This document shows, in pieces, positions 1 through 10,851 of a DNA stretch of 64,000 nucleotides. Each line of letters opens with the position of its first letter. The stretch's first letter is position 1. This DNA comes from Azolla caroliniana (Eukaryota; Polypodiophyta): NCBI GenBank assembly GCA_043228905.1, contig JBHGNT010000012.1:3286001-3350000 (forward strand), given 5' to 3'. Under the pieces are notes generated by a model. That model did not search any database. It was not told the origin of the DNA and saw nothing but the letters and a program-made list of their open reading frames with translations. A program made the position numbers and the translations under genes.

Positions 1-221
1 CTCTGCCTTTGATCATATTCGACCATGCTTTCCACATCTCTTCGATCAAGCCCAATCCTTGCACAAATTTCTCTCACAACCACGATGTGCACTCTCGATT
101 GCAACATTCATTGGTAAAGTTCTTGAACATCGAGAGTCTCTACTCACCTTCACACGTATCACGTGAAATGTAATATTTTTGGTCTCATAGGTCATATTTG
201 ACCTCCAAAGATGATGATATA

Positions 222-253
<32 letters not shown>

Positions 254-299
254 CTCCTAATAGCTGGCCCTTTTTCAATATTTTTGGTTCTAGATCCTT
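1..299. other. Gene-free edge with dispersed repeat
   Basis: I see no gene here. The first 45 bases, read on the minus strand, closely resemble bases 61405-61450 on the plus strand (both contain GAGATGTGGAAAGCATGG followed by a GATCAAAG..CAGAG tail), so this is part of a dispersed repeat. The TCTA microsatellite at 222-254 closes the stretch. Confidence 0.5.
222..254. repeat. (TCTA)n microsatellite
   Basis: About eight uninterrupted copies of the tetranucleotide ATCT/TCTA. Confidence 0.95.
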
Positions 300-785
300 C
301 CGATCCTTCTGCGTACTGCGAGACCACTGAGGCAAATCTGGACCATCTCGTCTTCATCCATGTCACGTTGATGGACTCGAGCGCGTCACAGATCTCCTTG
401 ATCTCGGTGGTGTAGTTGGTAACCGATATGTCCCTTTGTCGGATATTGTTAAGCTCTTGCTGGAGCTACAACTTCTGAGTCGTGGTACTTGCTGACAAAA
501 TCTTCTGAGATTTTCCTAGGCCTCCTTCGGAGACTTTGCGTCTCTAATGTAGCCGAACATCTGGTCGTGCACACATGACGCGAGGCAGTACAACACTTTG
601 CTCGCTCCATGTTCGCATGTTGGGAAGTCCTTTTGTGACGAATCCGGCGTTGCTACATTTGCTCCTTCTATGTAGCTCCAATATCCGTGCCCCAACAGGT
701 ACTGGTGCATTTTATACGACCAGGACGCATAGTTGCTCCGATTCAGCTTTTCTGTAGGATGCGAGCTCACCATACTTTTGTCCAT
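300..785 (-). pseudogene. Ty1/copia gag remnant (family A)
   Basis: The minus-strand reading starts at 785 with the typical copia Gag N-terminus (EKLNRSNYASWSYKMHQYLLGHGYW, the DUF4219/UBN2 type). It stays open to about 516 and then continues in another frame with LQQELNNIRQRD and TNYTTEIKEICDALESINVT, also UBN2 Gag. Gag would form the cytoplasmic virus-like particle. The frameshift near 515 and a stop near 466 make it non-functional. It lies just downstream (minus sense) of the primer site at 882-893 and the LTR at 894-1353, so it is the 5' end of an element that runs off the left edge of the window. Protease and pol are not seen. Confidence 0.8.
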
Positions 786-893
786 ATTTCTTCAACCTGT
801 TCTTTTCGGTCTGTGCTTTTCCGGAAATTAGGCTTCGTCTATGGAAATCTCTTGTCAGCAGTAGAGGTTCTCAACCCTCACGCTCTAATACCA

Positions 894-1353
894 TGTCAAA
901 GTTCATATGCGGAAGCTTTGACAAACCGGTTTACCCAGATAGCAATAGAAAATATGCACAGGTTTAATGGAAGCTTGAATCACACAAAAAGAGAGTGGGA
1001 GAGAAAAAGAGAGTAGAACAACATAAACTCGATTAAAAAAAATGACACTCTGTACATACAAATGTCCTATAGATCACTTTTTATACAAGTCCTTAAAAGG
1101 ACTGATAGAATTATTGACAAGTACTTCAATGCTCATACGAACGCCTGACACTCACGCCAAGGAATATGCCTACGTACTAGGCTAAGGTTGTAGACCTCTA
1201 ATGGCCTATTGGTTACAATCCAGTTCGTCTCTCTGATCCGGTTCTTGGTTCCGGATACCGATCCGGATACCTATCCGGTTCTCCGTTCCGGATACTGATC
1301 CGGTTCCGACTTATTCAGCCGATTCGGATCCGATGGAGCTTGTCAGCTCAACA
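894..1353 (-). mobile_element. 5' LTR of family A copia element
   Basis: This 460-bp block has TG..CA ends (TGTCAAAG...GCTCAACA on the plus strand). It abuts GCTCTAATACCA at 882-893, the reverse complement of a tRNA-Met primer site variant (TGGTATTAGAGC). It aligns throughout with the LTRs at 62114-62569 and 30350-30687, sharing ATAGCAATAGA, AGGTTTAATGGA, CTCTGTACATACAA, TACTTCAAT and the GATCCGG-rich right part. The element lies on the minus strand, with its body to the left. Confidence 0.8.
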
Positions 1354-1375
1354 GTTTGAGATTCAATAATGTTAC

Positions 1376-1466
1376 TTGATGATATTTCAAATTGTTGTAT
1401 ATAGTGAAACAATTGTTTCAGTTGATGATATTTCAAATTATTTCATGTAGTGAAGCAATTGTTTCA
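1376..1466. repeat. 46-bp tandem duplication
   Basis: Two adjacent units beginning TTGATGATATTTCAAATT and ending CAATTGTTTCA, with about four differences between them. Confidence 0.8.
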
Positions 1467-2703
1467 CGACAATGCTCGAAGAGAATGTCTTCTTATTCTA
1501 TTTGGAAGATTGCATCCATGGATGATGGAGGTATCATGCCCATATATATATATGATCGATGGATGATGGAGGTTGCATGCTCATACAAGCCTTCATATAT
1601 ATATATATATATATATATTGATGGATTCCAAATAATATACTTCATGTTTTTTGGATCTTGACAATAATCAAAATCCCTTTGTGAAGATTGAATGCAAAGA
1701 GCTTGATGATAGCAAGAATATGTACTAGTGGTTAATCTCATTTGTAAATGTTGATTCCAATGCATGTGTTCTCAAAACTAAAAAGAAAAATATTCACAAG
1801 AAGTAGATGTTGGTCATAAACTACTTGTCTAAACCTTGGAATATGAATACAATGGCAAGGCGCATGATGACGAAAATATTTCTTGTGGTTTAAATACTAC
1901 AATTATTGATGAATATGCTAACATACACATCTAGACATTACATAATTTCGTACATGTCATTACGTCATGATTATTTTGATAATTGATCAATGCAATAAAA
2001 AAGTGATTCTATTTTACATTTGATCAAATGTATATATATTTGCGATATATACCAAATAACTACCGAATTTTGGTGCAATTTGCAATGTCACTAGTTGAGA
2101 TATCAAATTTTGGTTTATTTTCTCCAACGCATTGAAATCGATGATGATAATGAATAGAAGGTAGAATAATTGAGTACACGAGTAGAAGGTGGTTTCCATA
2201 GCCAATTGGATATAACCTGTATAGGCACAACACTCTACTTTTTATGCTCATGATATGAGATAGGGAGTTGAGAGAGGAAGCAAAGTTCTTGACAAATATG
2301 TACAACAGAGTGGTGAAGAAGCTATATTCCATGAAAGCATGTCAAGGAAGGTTGAGGTTGTGGATTTTTTTCCACTAAAGTTGAACCCACAACTAAAAGA
2401 CAACAAGTAAAAAGGTACGGGCTATTTGTATAATTGTTGCACTACTTTTTACTTATTGTTGATATGCTACTATTGAGGGGTAGCCTTAGAAAACAAAACC
2501 AAAAAAGAAACAAAAACTCTTTTGGCTGAAAATAAGAAAAACAGAGAGTGGACAACAATGTGAAAGAAAAGAAAAATCAGAAAAATAGAGAGAAAGAGAG
2601 AGAGATCAATTAAAAAAAAAAGGCACAAGAGACACAAAGTGGACAAAGCTTGAAACAACGTTGATACTAACTAGTATCGCAACCTAGTTCCATCCTTGGT
2701 TTT

Positions 2704-3035
2704 CACATTTGATAAGTATGATTTGTGTATTTTTCTATTGAATATTTCTTATTATATTGTTAGGCATTGATGACATGAGATTCTGATTTTGCGCTTCATT
2801 GGATGTAAATGAAGACAAGTTTTCCATTTCTTCCTTGGAGTACATTTTATTTGGATTAGTTTCATCCTAGTCTTCCACATTTGATAGTTGTGATTTGTGC
2901 ATTTCTCTACTTAATATTTTCTTCGTATATTGTTAAGCATTGATTACATGAGATTTTGATTTTCTGCTTCGTTGGAAGTAAATGAAGACACGTTTTCCAT
3001 TTCTTCCTCGGAGTACATGTTGTCTAGATTGTCCG
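2704..3035. repeat. 172-bp tandem duplication
   Basis: Two diverged units, starting CACATTTGAT at 2704 and 2876, share TGATTTGTG, CATGAGATT, AAATGAAGACA and TTTTCCATTTCTTCC in the same order. Confidence 0.85.
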
Positions 3036-3462
3036 GATGAAACGAAACAAATATGTTGTATTGAGTTTAGTTTTTTGTCCCTTAGAGAAGGAAGCTTCGA
3101 GACTATGTAAGGAGAGAGAAGCACAAACACAAAGAAGGAGAGAGAGTTCGAACTTGGATAGTTAATAGAATACTTCATATAGATACTTACAAGTTACAAA
3201 TAAGCACTTAAAAAAGGTGCATACAAACAAAAAAAAGTGCCCCATGGATTATTTTATGATGTGTAACGTCTCCTATTTTCCAAATAGATATTTATATTAT
3301 ATCTTATATCTTAACACAAACACATATAATACATAATATACACTCACTATATAAGTTATATGATAATAAGAGATCCACATAGCCAAGAGTCTTATTGGGA
3401 ACAATATAATAGCATGTGCTCAAAGCTGAAAACCAGCATTGTTTATTACTGAACCTTCCTGT

Positions 3463-3499
3463 TGGTCAAGATCATGATGTAGATGATTGACAAGGTCAA
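3463..3499. promoter_or_regulatory. Candidate W-box pair upstream of PGG-like gene 1
   Basis: TGGTCAA (3463-3469) and AGGTCAA (3493-3499) are reverse complements of TTGACC, the core bound by plant WRKY factors. AGGTCAA recurs upstream of all the other PGG-like genes here (44375, 47941, 53095 and 57999 regions). The motif is short, so function is inference. Confidence 0.3.
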
Positions 3500-3612
3500 G
3501 ATTTAAAGATCTGATCTTACAATTACAAATATACACACATTAGGTTCTGATTTATAAATCTGATTGGAGATACATCATTGTGGTCTTTGAGGAAAAAAAA
3601 AAGGATCTTTGA

Positions 3613-4614
3613 ATGGAAGGAATGATGGACAACTCAAGCAGTGCCAATGCTCATAATAATAATCCAGCTCCTGCATATATTGGGTCATCCACGCATAATA
3701 CTCGAGATGCCATGGGCTTGACGACAATATCTCATCGTGCGGTGATGTGGGAGATCGAGATGGCGCGCGGACAAATCGCCAACTTCAGGAACCTCCTCAC
3801 TGCCCACTCTATCATCCTCTCGCTCCTCGTGACCGTCAATCTCATCGGTTTCCTCCAGCCGCCCAAAGGCTGGCTTGTGACCGATGTCCCGGACATTGGT
3901 GGGGATCACGCCCCCCATACAAAGATGAGTACGAGCACAATGTACATGGACAGCCCGTCGGTGCGTGCATTCGCCGTGACCAACAGCCTATCTCTCTATA
4001 GTGCCATCACCGGGCTGCTCTTCTATATCTACTGCACTTCCGGAGACTTCCTCTCGTTGGAATTGATCTCCGTCCGTGCCGACATGACCTACGATGAGCA
4101 AGGCATCAATTTCCTCCACAACCTTCGTGCATGCCTCCGGTGCATCGCGCTCCCTTCGGTGCACCGCCGCAGCCGGCTCCTCTTCTGCTTCCTCATGTGC
4201 TCCCTCTTATTTTCCGGGATGGCATTCGTGTCGGCCGGGCTGGCAGCAGTGGGCCACAAGTGGCGCAAGAAGTACGTGGTCTATCCGGCCATCCCCGGGT
4301 GCCTTTTGGTGTTCGGATCCCTCGTGCTGGTGCTCGTGAAACATCACCGTGAGATGGAATTCCACAGACGGCTGGACGTGTTCTGGAAGGACATTGCCGG
4401 GATCAACCGGGATGAAATCCCGAAGCTGAGACGGGTGAGCCGTGACATCTGCCGGGCCCTGGATCCCGCCCCTTTGATGTACAGACCCATGTGCCCGACC
4501 AACAAGTGTCAAACTCGGGAATCCCGTCGCAATGCTACTACCATCAATGGCCATGACAGACAATTATATTTCGAGTATCGCCATGGCTCTTATGAACTCG
4601 ACCCTTACCAATGA
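3613..4614 (+). CDS. PGG-domain-like four-helix membrane protein (gene 1)
   Basis: This intronless ORF encodes 333 residues. The order seen is a hydrophilic N-terminus (about 1-42), a WEIEMARGQ helix, TM1 at about 64-82 ending in PPKGW (83-87), a loop, TM2 at about 117-141 (FAVTNSLSLYSAITGLLFYIYC), a basic loop with LRACLR, TM3 at about 187-213, TM4 at about 221-242 (YPAIPGCLLV), and a charged C-terminal tail. The PPKGW turn followed by F..xNSLSLYSA resembles the plant PGG domain (PF13962-like), usually found behind ankyrin repeats; no ankyrin repeat is present. Known PGG proteins such as ACD6 are membrane proteins of defence signalling; a similar role here is inference. It lies 40 kb from the four paralogues and is the most divergent. 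The first ATG of the frame is used. Confidence 0.75.
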   Translation: MEGMMDNSSSANAHNNNPAPAYIGSSTHNTRDAMGLTTISHRAVMWEIEMARGQIANFRNLLTAHSIILSLLVTVNLIGFLQPPKGWLVTDVPDIGGDHAPHTKMSTSTMYMDSPSVRAFAVTNSLSLYSAITGLLFYIYCTSGDFLSLELISVRADMTYDEQGINFLHNLRACLRCIALPSVHRRSRLLFCFLMCSLLFSGMAFVSAGLAAVGHKWRKKYVVYPAIPGCLLVFGSLVLVLVKHHREMEFHRRLDVFWKDIAGINRDEIPKLRRVSRDICRALDPAPLMYRPMCPTNKCQTRESRRNATTINGHDRQLYFEYRHGSYELDPYQ

Positions 4615-4933
4615 TGTAACTTATTTGAATCATACACTCATCCCGCCTCGATAAGATTTTGTATGACCTTCATTCTTCTTCTTCGTCCTCATGTTTTCAT
4701 AGCTAAATTGCTAGTTTCTTCCCGAATCCTTGCGTTTCGGCAGTTTTGTGCATTTGTTTCCGGCATTCTCTGAACTATTTGGTTTGGTAGGACATCTAGC
4801 ACTACAGCAAAATGTTAGTATATCTATGGTGAGAAATGCTTGGAACACCCATTCTGTTATATATATATATATTAGAAGCAAACGATCATATGTTAAAAAT
4901 ATTCCGAGTGGGCTTAATTTAACTCTATGATTC

Positions 4934-5756
4934 TGAAAGAGTTTCACTCCGATTCGAAATCAGAAATTGAACTTAGACGCAAACAGAAATAAGAAAGAAC
5001 ACACAATTTACGTGGAAAACCCTGATTTAGGGAAAAACCACGGAACAGAGATTTCACTATGAGAAATGACAGAATACAATCACAGAACAATGAAACCTGA
5101 TTTGGTATGAGCATATACTGAAACCACGATTTCAGTCAAGCTCTTCAAACTCTAGCACGCATGTGACTATTCCTTTCGAAGCTTCCGAAGCTTCTCTGTC
5201 TTTTTCTCTTTTGCTTCACACTTCTTTTCTTCTTACTTAGCTTCTGAGTACGTATACTCTTGCACAGCCACTACTGTGCAGAAAACCAGTCGTTCTCAGA
5301 TTCACCACACACACACAACTCGTTTTTCTCTCAGATATATATATATATATATATCTCACACCCTCACATACGTTATGTAGGTTTTCCCCCTTTTCTCACT
5401 ATTTCACTCTTAGTGAGTTATCCCACATACAGGCGCACTACCAGGCCTGTTAGCATATATATACTAAGTCATTTTCTTCTTTGTATGTAGAAGACATATG
5501 TATATGTATATGTGTGTCAATTCGATTTAGTACGAATTTGACTCTCTCACCGAATTCGATCAGCTAACCCCCGATTCGGTTCTTCACAACTGACTATTCT
5601 TTTGCTTTCCGAATTTCGACCAAATTCGGTAAATCGGTTTTTCGGCCGATTTCAATAATTCGACTCTTTTCGGCTTTTCGGCCGATTTCGACCAGTCGAC
5701 ACTCAAGTCGACTTTTCGGCCGACTCCCCCGCAAGGAGGGACGCCTTTACACAACA
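4934..5756 (-). repeat. 3' LTR of the intact copia element
   Basis: The LTR starts TGAAAGAG and ends ACAACA on the plus strand. It contains (AT)10 and clusters of TTTTCGGCCGA. The small 76-codon plus-strand frame inside it is repeated identically in the other LTR and is not a gene. Confidence 0.95.
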
Positions 5757-8700
5757 AACTCCCCCTTCACTCCTGTAGGGGGAGAACCAATCAAGCCAAT
5801 CTTATTCCTGCATGCAACAAGTTTTTCCATAGGCAAAACTTTTGTGAGCATGTCTGAGCCATTTTCTTCAGTGGGGATCTTAGATAGAACAAACTCATTT
5901 TCTTCCACTCTTTCTCTTAACCAATGGTACCTTCTTTGAATGTGCTTTGTACGAGAGTGGTAGGTAGCATTTTTAGCTAGATGGATAGCACTTTGATTGT
6001 CACAATGAAGTAAGTACTTGTCTTGCTTCAATCCTAGTTCATTCAAGAACTCTCTCATCCAAATCAGTTCTTTTCCGGCTTCCACTGCAGCCATATACTC
6101 AGCCTCGGTGGTAGACAAAGCCACAACCTTTTGCAATCTTGATTGCCATGACACAGCTCCCCCTGAATACATCATCACATACCCTGATGTGGATCGGCTA
6201 GAATCTACATCACCCGACATGTCAGAATCTGTAAAACCTTCTAGTACAGGTTTCCCGGAGCCATATCTAAGACATACATTCGAAGTTCCCTTGAGGTATC
6301 TAAGAATCCATTTCACAGCTTCCCAATGCTCCCTTCCAGGATTTCCCATGTATCTACTAACTGTCCCGATAGCGAATGCAATGTCCGGCCTTGTGCAAAC
6401 CATAGCATACATAAGGCTACCAACCGCAGAGGCATACGGCACTCTTCTCATCTCTGCCTTATCTTTCTCAGATTTCGGACATTGTCCTGAATTTAACTTA
6501 CAGTCCATTGGCAATGGAGATCCGACTGATTTTGCATCGCGCATATTAAACCTTTGCAAAACTTTTGTCACGTATTTCTCTTGTGACAGCCATAGCAAGT
6601 TTTCAGTCCTGTCCCGGACTATATGCATTCCCAAAATCTGTTTTGCCGGTCCTAAGTCTTTCATGGCAAATGATTTGCTCAATGATTTCTTCAAGCTTGC
6701 AATCTTTTTGACATCCTGTCCAACAACCAACATATCATCCACATACAACAACAGAATAAGAAAGTCACCCTCATTATACCTTTTCACAAATACACAATGA
6801 TCGGCTTGTGTTTTGTGGAATCCATGTTCCAACATGAAGGACTCAAATTTCTTATACCATTGTCGTGGAGCTTGCTTTAAACCATACAAGCTTTTCTTCA
6901 ACCTACACACGAGATTTTCTTTTCCTTTTACCTCAAAGCCCTCCGGTTGTTGCATATAGATTTCCTCTTCTAGCTCACCATGCAAGAAGGCTGTTTTAAC
7001 ATCTAGTTGTTCGATTTCAAGATTCATACTAGCTGCCATACTCAAGACAGTCCGAATAGAGGTCATTTTTACAACTGGGGCAAAAATCTCATCGAAGTCA
7101 ACACCCTTTTTCTGTTGGAAACCCTTTACGACAATACGGGCCTTATACCTGGGTGTACTACCATCTTCACCAGTCTTTAATTTGTAGACCCATTTGTTTC
7201 TAAGTGCCTTCTTACCATCAGGCAACTCCATCAACTCATAAGTTAGGTTCTCATGCAAGGAATCCATTTCTTCTTGCATGGCATTATACCATTTCTCCTT
7301 GTGTGCATCAGTCATGGCCTCTTCATAGCATTCTGGTTCCCCTTCATCAGTCAAGAGAACATATTGACTGGCTGGATATCTAGAAGAGACCTTCCTTTGT
7401 CTTCGTGGATATCTTCTCCCTTCAATAATTGGCTGATGGCCGTTTTCTTCCAGCAACTCATCTTCCGACTCAGACTCGTGTGTATCAGTCAGATGTTGGG
7501 TGTCGACCGACTCAGATTGTTGTTGGGTATCGACCGACTCAAATTCAATTTCATTAGCCGATTGTTGTGTGTGAGTCGGATCGACTAGTATTGACTCCAT
7601 AGCAGTGATCGATTTGGGAGACGACTCTGGTCTTTGTTGCTCCCAGTCCTCGATTGTCTTGTCTTCCATGAATATGACATCTCGACTTCTTATCACTTTC
7701 TTGTCACGGAGATCCCACATTCTGTACCCGAACTCGTCTTCCGAGTACCCCAAGAATATACAAGGTTTGGACTTGCTGTCCAGTTTTGACCTCTGATCTT
7801 TAGCAACATGTACATAGGCCAAACATCCAAACACCTTTAAGTGCTGATAAGACACATTTCTCCTTGTCCACACTCTTTGTGGTACATCCCCCTTCAAAGG
7901 CACTGATGGAGACCTGTTTATGAGATAAACAGCAGTCAACATTGCTTCAGCCCAATATGATTTTGGCAATTTTGCATGTGCCAACATGCTTCTTACCCTT
8001 TCCATTATGGTCCGATTCATTCTTTCTGCTAGACCATTTAGCTCAGGTGTCTTCGGCACCGTATACTCAAGTTTGATGCCTTGAGTCTTGCAATACATTT
8101 CAAATTGGCCTCTATATTCGCCACCGTTATCTGTCCGGACAGCCTTCAGCTTTTGTCCGGATTCTCTTTCTGCCCTGGCATGAAACTCTTTAAAGACCGA
8201 CAACACTTGGTCTTTAGACACCAGCACATAAGCCCACACTTTCCTACTGAAGTCATCAATAAATGTGACAAAGTATTGTCCTCCACGATGAGATGGGGCA
8301 TCAACATAACATACATCGGTGTGCACCAGCTCTAAGGCATGCTCTCTCCTCATTGGAGGCCTAGAGTGAAACGCTGTTCTATTTTGCTTTCCAGCGAGGC
8401 AATCCACACACCTTTCCAAATGCACTCCTTTCACCTCTGGTAGGAAATCCTTTTCCGCAAGGATATGCATTCCCCTTTCACTCATATGTCCGAGCCTTTT
8501 ATGCCACAACTCACCATCTGAGCCAGCCACTACATTTGCTTCCTCTCGACACAACTTCCCATGCATTACATACAGTGTGTTCTGTTTTTGGGCTCGAGCC
8601 ACGATCAGGCTCCCTTTACAGAACTTCCATGAACCATTTTGGAAGCCACCGCTGTACCCTTCATCGTCTAGCCGTCCAGCCGATATCAAGTTCAACCTGA

Positions 8701-9784
8701 CATCCGGAACATGACGTACATCCTTCAACATTAACCTGCAGCCTGTAGATGTTAGCAAGCACACAGTTCCTATGCCCACAATCTTGCATTCCCCGTCATT
8801 TCCCATCTTTACATGACCATAGTCACCCGCTGTGTAGGATGAGAAACATTCTCTTTTGGGAGTTAGGTGAAATGATGCACCGGAATCCACTACCCATGAG
8901 CTCTCAGCACTTGCAAGATTCACACTAGCTTGTTCACATATGAACAACATCTCTTCCTCACTAGTTACGATGGCTGAGGTATTTTTATCATCGGAGATTT
9001 TTCTAGGTTCGGTCTCATCAGCCATGCCTTTGTCCTTCCTAAGATGTCGACAATTCTCTTGGAAGTGACCAGGCTTCCCACAATAAAAACATGTAGGTCT
9101 TCCTCTAGATTTCGACCTAAACCTATCCCCATTTTCTAGACTTCTATGTTCTCTTCTACCTCTACTAAATTCTTGGGTCACATTAGCCTCCGATTGAGAT
9201 AAAGTACTTTTATCCTTTCTTCTTGTCTCTTCATTTAGAATACTCGTTTTTACTACTTGTAAGGATAAGTTGTCTTCTTTACATGAAGTGCTGAGTGTTA
9301 CTATTAGGTTTTCCCAACTATCGGGTAGAGTACATAATAAAAGTGTGGCCTGCATACAATCATCTAGTGGGAACTTTGATGATGCTAACTGATTCACTAG
9401 TCCCATAAACACACTAATGTGCTCTACTATACTCTCCCCATCTACATACTTCAGTCTCACTATCTTCCTCATCAAGAAGGTCTTATTTAAGGCATTTTTC
9501 CTTTCATAGAGGGCGGAAAGCTTATGCCATAGCTCGAAAGCATTTGTGTCACTCGCTACATGTTGTAGGACACTAATGTCTACACATTGTCTTATGGTCG
9601 CCACTGCCTTCCTATTTAGGATTCTCCACTCCGAATCTATTACCCCCTTTGGTATATCCTTGTTTTCTATGGGCTCATACAAGTCTTTTACTATTAGGAG
9701 ATCTTCCATTTTGATCTTCCAATCTGAATAGTTCTGTGCGTTCAAGACAATCATCCCAGGAAAACCACTCACGCTCCCTTCCAT
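5747..9784 (-). CDS. Copia Gag-Pol polyprotein, full length
   Basis: A single 1345-residue frame encodes all proteins needed for retrotransposition. Domains in order: Gag (UBN2 type, about 1-200); CCHC knuckle CFYCGKPGHFQENC at about 231-244; aspartic protease VVDSGASFHLT near 299; pre-integrase LWHKRLGHM near 425-433; integrase with D near 489 (HTDVC), D near 552 (RTDNGGEY) and E near 588 (LAERMNR), the D-35-E pattern; reverse transcriptase with YVDDM near 1015; RNase H with FTDSD near 1184, TEAEYM near 1226 and HCDNQSAIH near 1262. The order integrase before RT marks Ty1/copia. No stop or frameshift is seen. The last codons cross the purine tract and enter the 3' LTR. It is the only intact transposon polyprotein in the window. 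Confidence 0.97.
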   Translation of the reverse strand: MEGSVSGFPGMIVLNAQNYSDWKIKMEDLLIVKDLYEPIENKDIPKGVIDSEWRILNRKAVATIRQCVDISVLQHVASDTNAFELWHKLSALYERKNALNKTFLMRKIVRLKYVDGESIVEHISVFMGLVNQLASSKFPLDDCMQATLLLCTLPDSWENLIVTLSTSCKEDNLSLQVVKTSILNEETRRKDKSTLSQSEANVTQEFSRGRREHRSLENGDRFRSKSRGRPTCFYCGKPGHFQENCRHLRKDKGMADETEPRKISDDKNTSAIVTSEEEMLFICEQASVNLASAESSWVVDSGASFHLTPKRECFSSYTAGDYGHVKMGNDGECKIVGIGTVCLLTSTGCRLMLKDVRHVPDVRLNLISAGRLDDEGYSGGFQNGSWKFCKGSLIVARAQKQNTLYVMHGKLCREEANVVAGSDGELWHKRLGHMSERGMHILAEKDFLPEVKGVHLERCVDCLAGKQNRTAFHSRPPMRREHALELVHTDVCYVDAPSHRGGQYFVTFIDDFSRKVWAYVLVSKDQVLSVFKEFHARAERESGQKLKAVRTDNGGEYRGQFEMYCKTQGIKLEYTVPKTPELNGLAERMNRTIMERVRSMLAHAKLPKSYWAEAMLTAVYLINRSPSVPLKGDVPQRVWTRRNVSYQHLKVFGCLAYVHVAKDQRSKLDSKSKPCIFLGYSEDEFGYRMWDLRDKKVIRSRDVIFMEDKTIEDWEQQRPESSPKSITAMESILVDPTHTQQSANEIEFESVDTQQQSESVDTQHLTDTHESESEDELLEENGHQPIIEGRRYPRRQRKVSSRYPASQYVLLTDEGEPECYEEAMTDAHKEKWYNAMQEEMDSLHENLTYELMELPDGKKALRNKWVYKLKTGEDGSTPRYKARIVVKGFQQKKGVDFDEIFAPVVKMTSIRTVLSMAASMNLEIEQLDVKTAFLHGELEEEIYMQQPEGFEVKGKENLVCRLKKSLYGLKQAPRQWYKKFESFMLEHGFHKTQADHCVFVKRYNEGDFLILLLYVDDMLVVGQDVKKIASLKKSLSKSFAMKDLGPAKQILGMHIVRDRTENLLWLSQEKYVTKVLQRFNMRDAKSVGSPLPMDCKLNSGQCPKSEKDKAEMRRVPYASAVGSLMYAMVCTRPDIAFAIGTVSRYMGNPGREHWEAVKWILRYLKGTSNVCLRYGSGKPVLEGFTDSDMSGDVDSSRSTSGYVMMYSGGAVSWQSRLQKVVALSTTEAEYMAAVEAGKELIWMREFLNELGLKQDKYLLHCDNQSAIHLAKNATYHSRTKHIQRRYHWLRERVEENEFVLSKIPTEENGSDMLTKVLPMEKLVACRNKIGLIGSPPTGVKGEFVV

Positions 9785-9811
9785 CTAGAACCTTCGGCTC
9801 TGATACCAGTT

Positions 9812-10634
9812 TGAAAGAGTTTCACTCCGATTCGAAATCAGAAATTGAACTTAGACGCAAACAGAAATAAGAAAGAACACACAATTTACGTGGAAAACCC
9901 TGATTTAGGGAAAAACCACGGAACAGAGATTTCACTATGAGAAATGACAGAATACAATCACAGAACAATGAAACCTGATTTGGTATGAGCATATACTGAA
10001 ACCACGATTTCAGTCAAGCTCTTCAAACTCTAGCACGCATGTGACTATTCCTTTCGAAGCTTCCGAAGCTTCTCTGTCTTTTTCTCTTTTGCTTCACACT
10101 TCTTTTCTTCTTACTTAGCTTCTGAGTACGTATACTCTTGCACAGCCACTACTGTGCAGAAAACCAGTCGTTCTCAGATTCACCACACACACACAACTCG
10201 TTTTTCTCTCAGATATATATATATATATATATCTCACACCCTCACATACGTTATGTAGGTTTTCCCCCTTTTCTCACTATTTCACTCTTAGTGAGTTATC
10301 CCACATACAGGCGCACTACCAGGCCTGTTAGCATATATATACTAAGTCATTTTCTTCTTTGTATGTAGAAGACATATGTATATGTATATGTGTGTCAATT
10401 CGATTTAGTACGAATTTGACTCTCTCACCGAATTCGATCAGCTAACCCCCGATTCGGTTCTTCACAACTGACTATTCTTTTGCTTTCCGAATTTCGACCA
10501 AATTCGGTAAATCGGTTTTTCGGCCGATTTCAATAATTCGACTCTTTTCGGCTTTTCGGCCGATTTCGACCAGTCGACACTCAAGTCGACTTTTCGGCCG
10601 ACTCCCCCGCAAGGAGGGACGCCTTTACACAACA
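9812..10634 (-). repeat. 5' LTR of the intact copia element
   Basis: Copy of 4934-5756 with no difference found by eye. It is followed in minus sense by a 3-base spacer and the primer binding site. Confidence 0.95.
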
Positions 10635-10639
10635 GATTC

Positions 10640-10851
10640 ATGAGCTTTCGAATATGATCTCTGAATTTCCTAATGACAAATGCTTTTTCTTGTAAGCTAA
10701 CATGATTCAATTGGGCTAGATTGATGGCATTATGTCCAATTAAAGCCATTAAGACATGTATAGTTCGATCAATTATGGGCTCTTTACAATATTCTGTAAC
10801 AAGTACATAACACTGTTGAGGATTCATGGGAGCTAAAAATAAGGCTTTCAT
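10640..10851 (-). other. Unidentified open frame at the copia insertion site
   Basis: From an ATG at 10851 the minus strand is open for about 72 codons (MKALFLAPMNPQQCYVLV...) up to the GATTC target site, and its composition looks protein-like. If the copia element is removed, the same frame continues at 4928 down to about 4711. I do not recognise the product, and the second part contains a TA microsatellite, so it may be chance. It could be an exon or a relic. Confidence 0.25.

Larger units (their letters stand above)
1354..3462. other. AT-rich intergenic region with short tandem duplications
   Basis: No credible gene is seen; the open frames are short and low-complexity. It holds a 46-bp tandem pair at 1376-1466, an (AT)n tract near 1595-1618, and a 172-bp tandem pair at 2704-3035. 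Confidence 0.5.
4934..10634 (-). mobile_element. Intact young Ty1/copia retrotransposon (Tnt1-like)
   Basis: This complete 5701-bp element lies on the minus strand. Its 823-bp LTRs occupy 4934-5756 and 9812-10634. A perfect 5-bp target-site duplication GATTC flanks it (4929-4933 and 10635-10639). The primer site complementary to tRNA-Met (TGGTATCAGAGC in minus sense) is at 9797-9808. The purine tract lies just inside the left LTR (GAAGGGGGAG in minus sense, about 5759-5768). Every landmark I compared in the two LTRs is offset by exactly 4878 bases, including an (AT)10 tract, so I see no indel and no substitution. With an uninterrupted polyprotein, this is a very recent and possibly mobile copy. 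Confidence 0.95.

Noticed and set aside
5260-5490. 76-codon frame, repeated at 10138-10368
   Set aside because: Lies inside both LTRs and spans an AT microsatellite; no protein features.
6018-6800. 260-codon plus-strand frame
   Set aside because: Antisense shadow of the copia RT/RNase H region.
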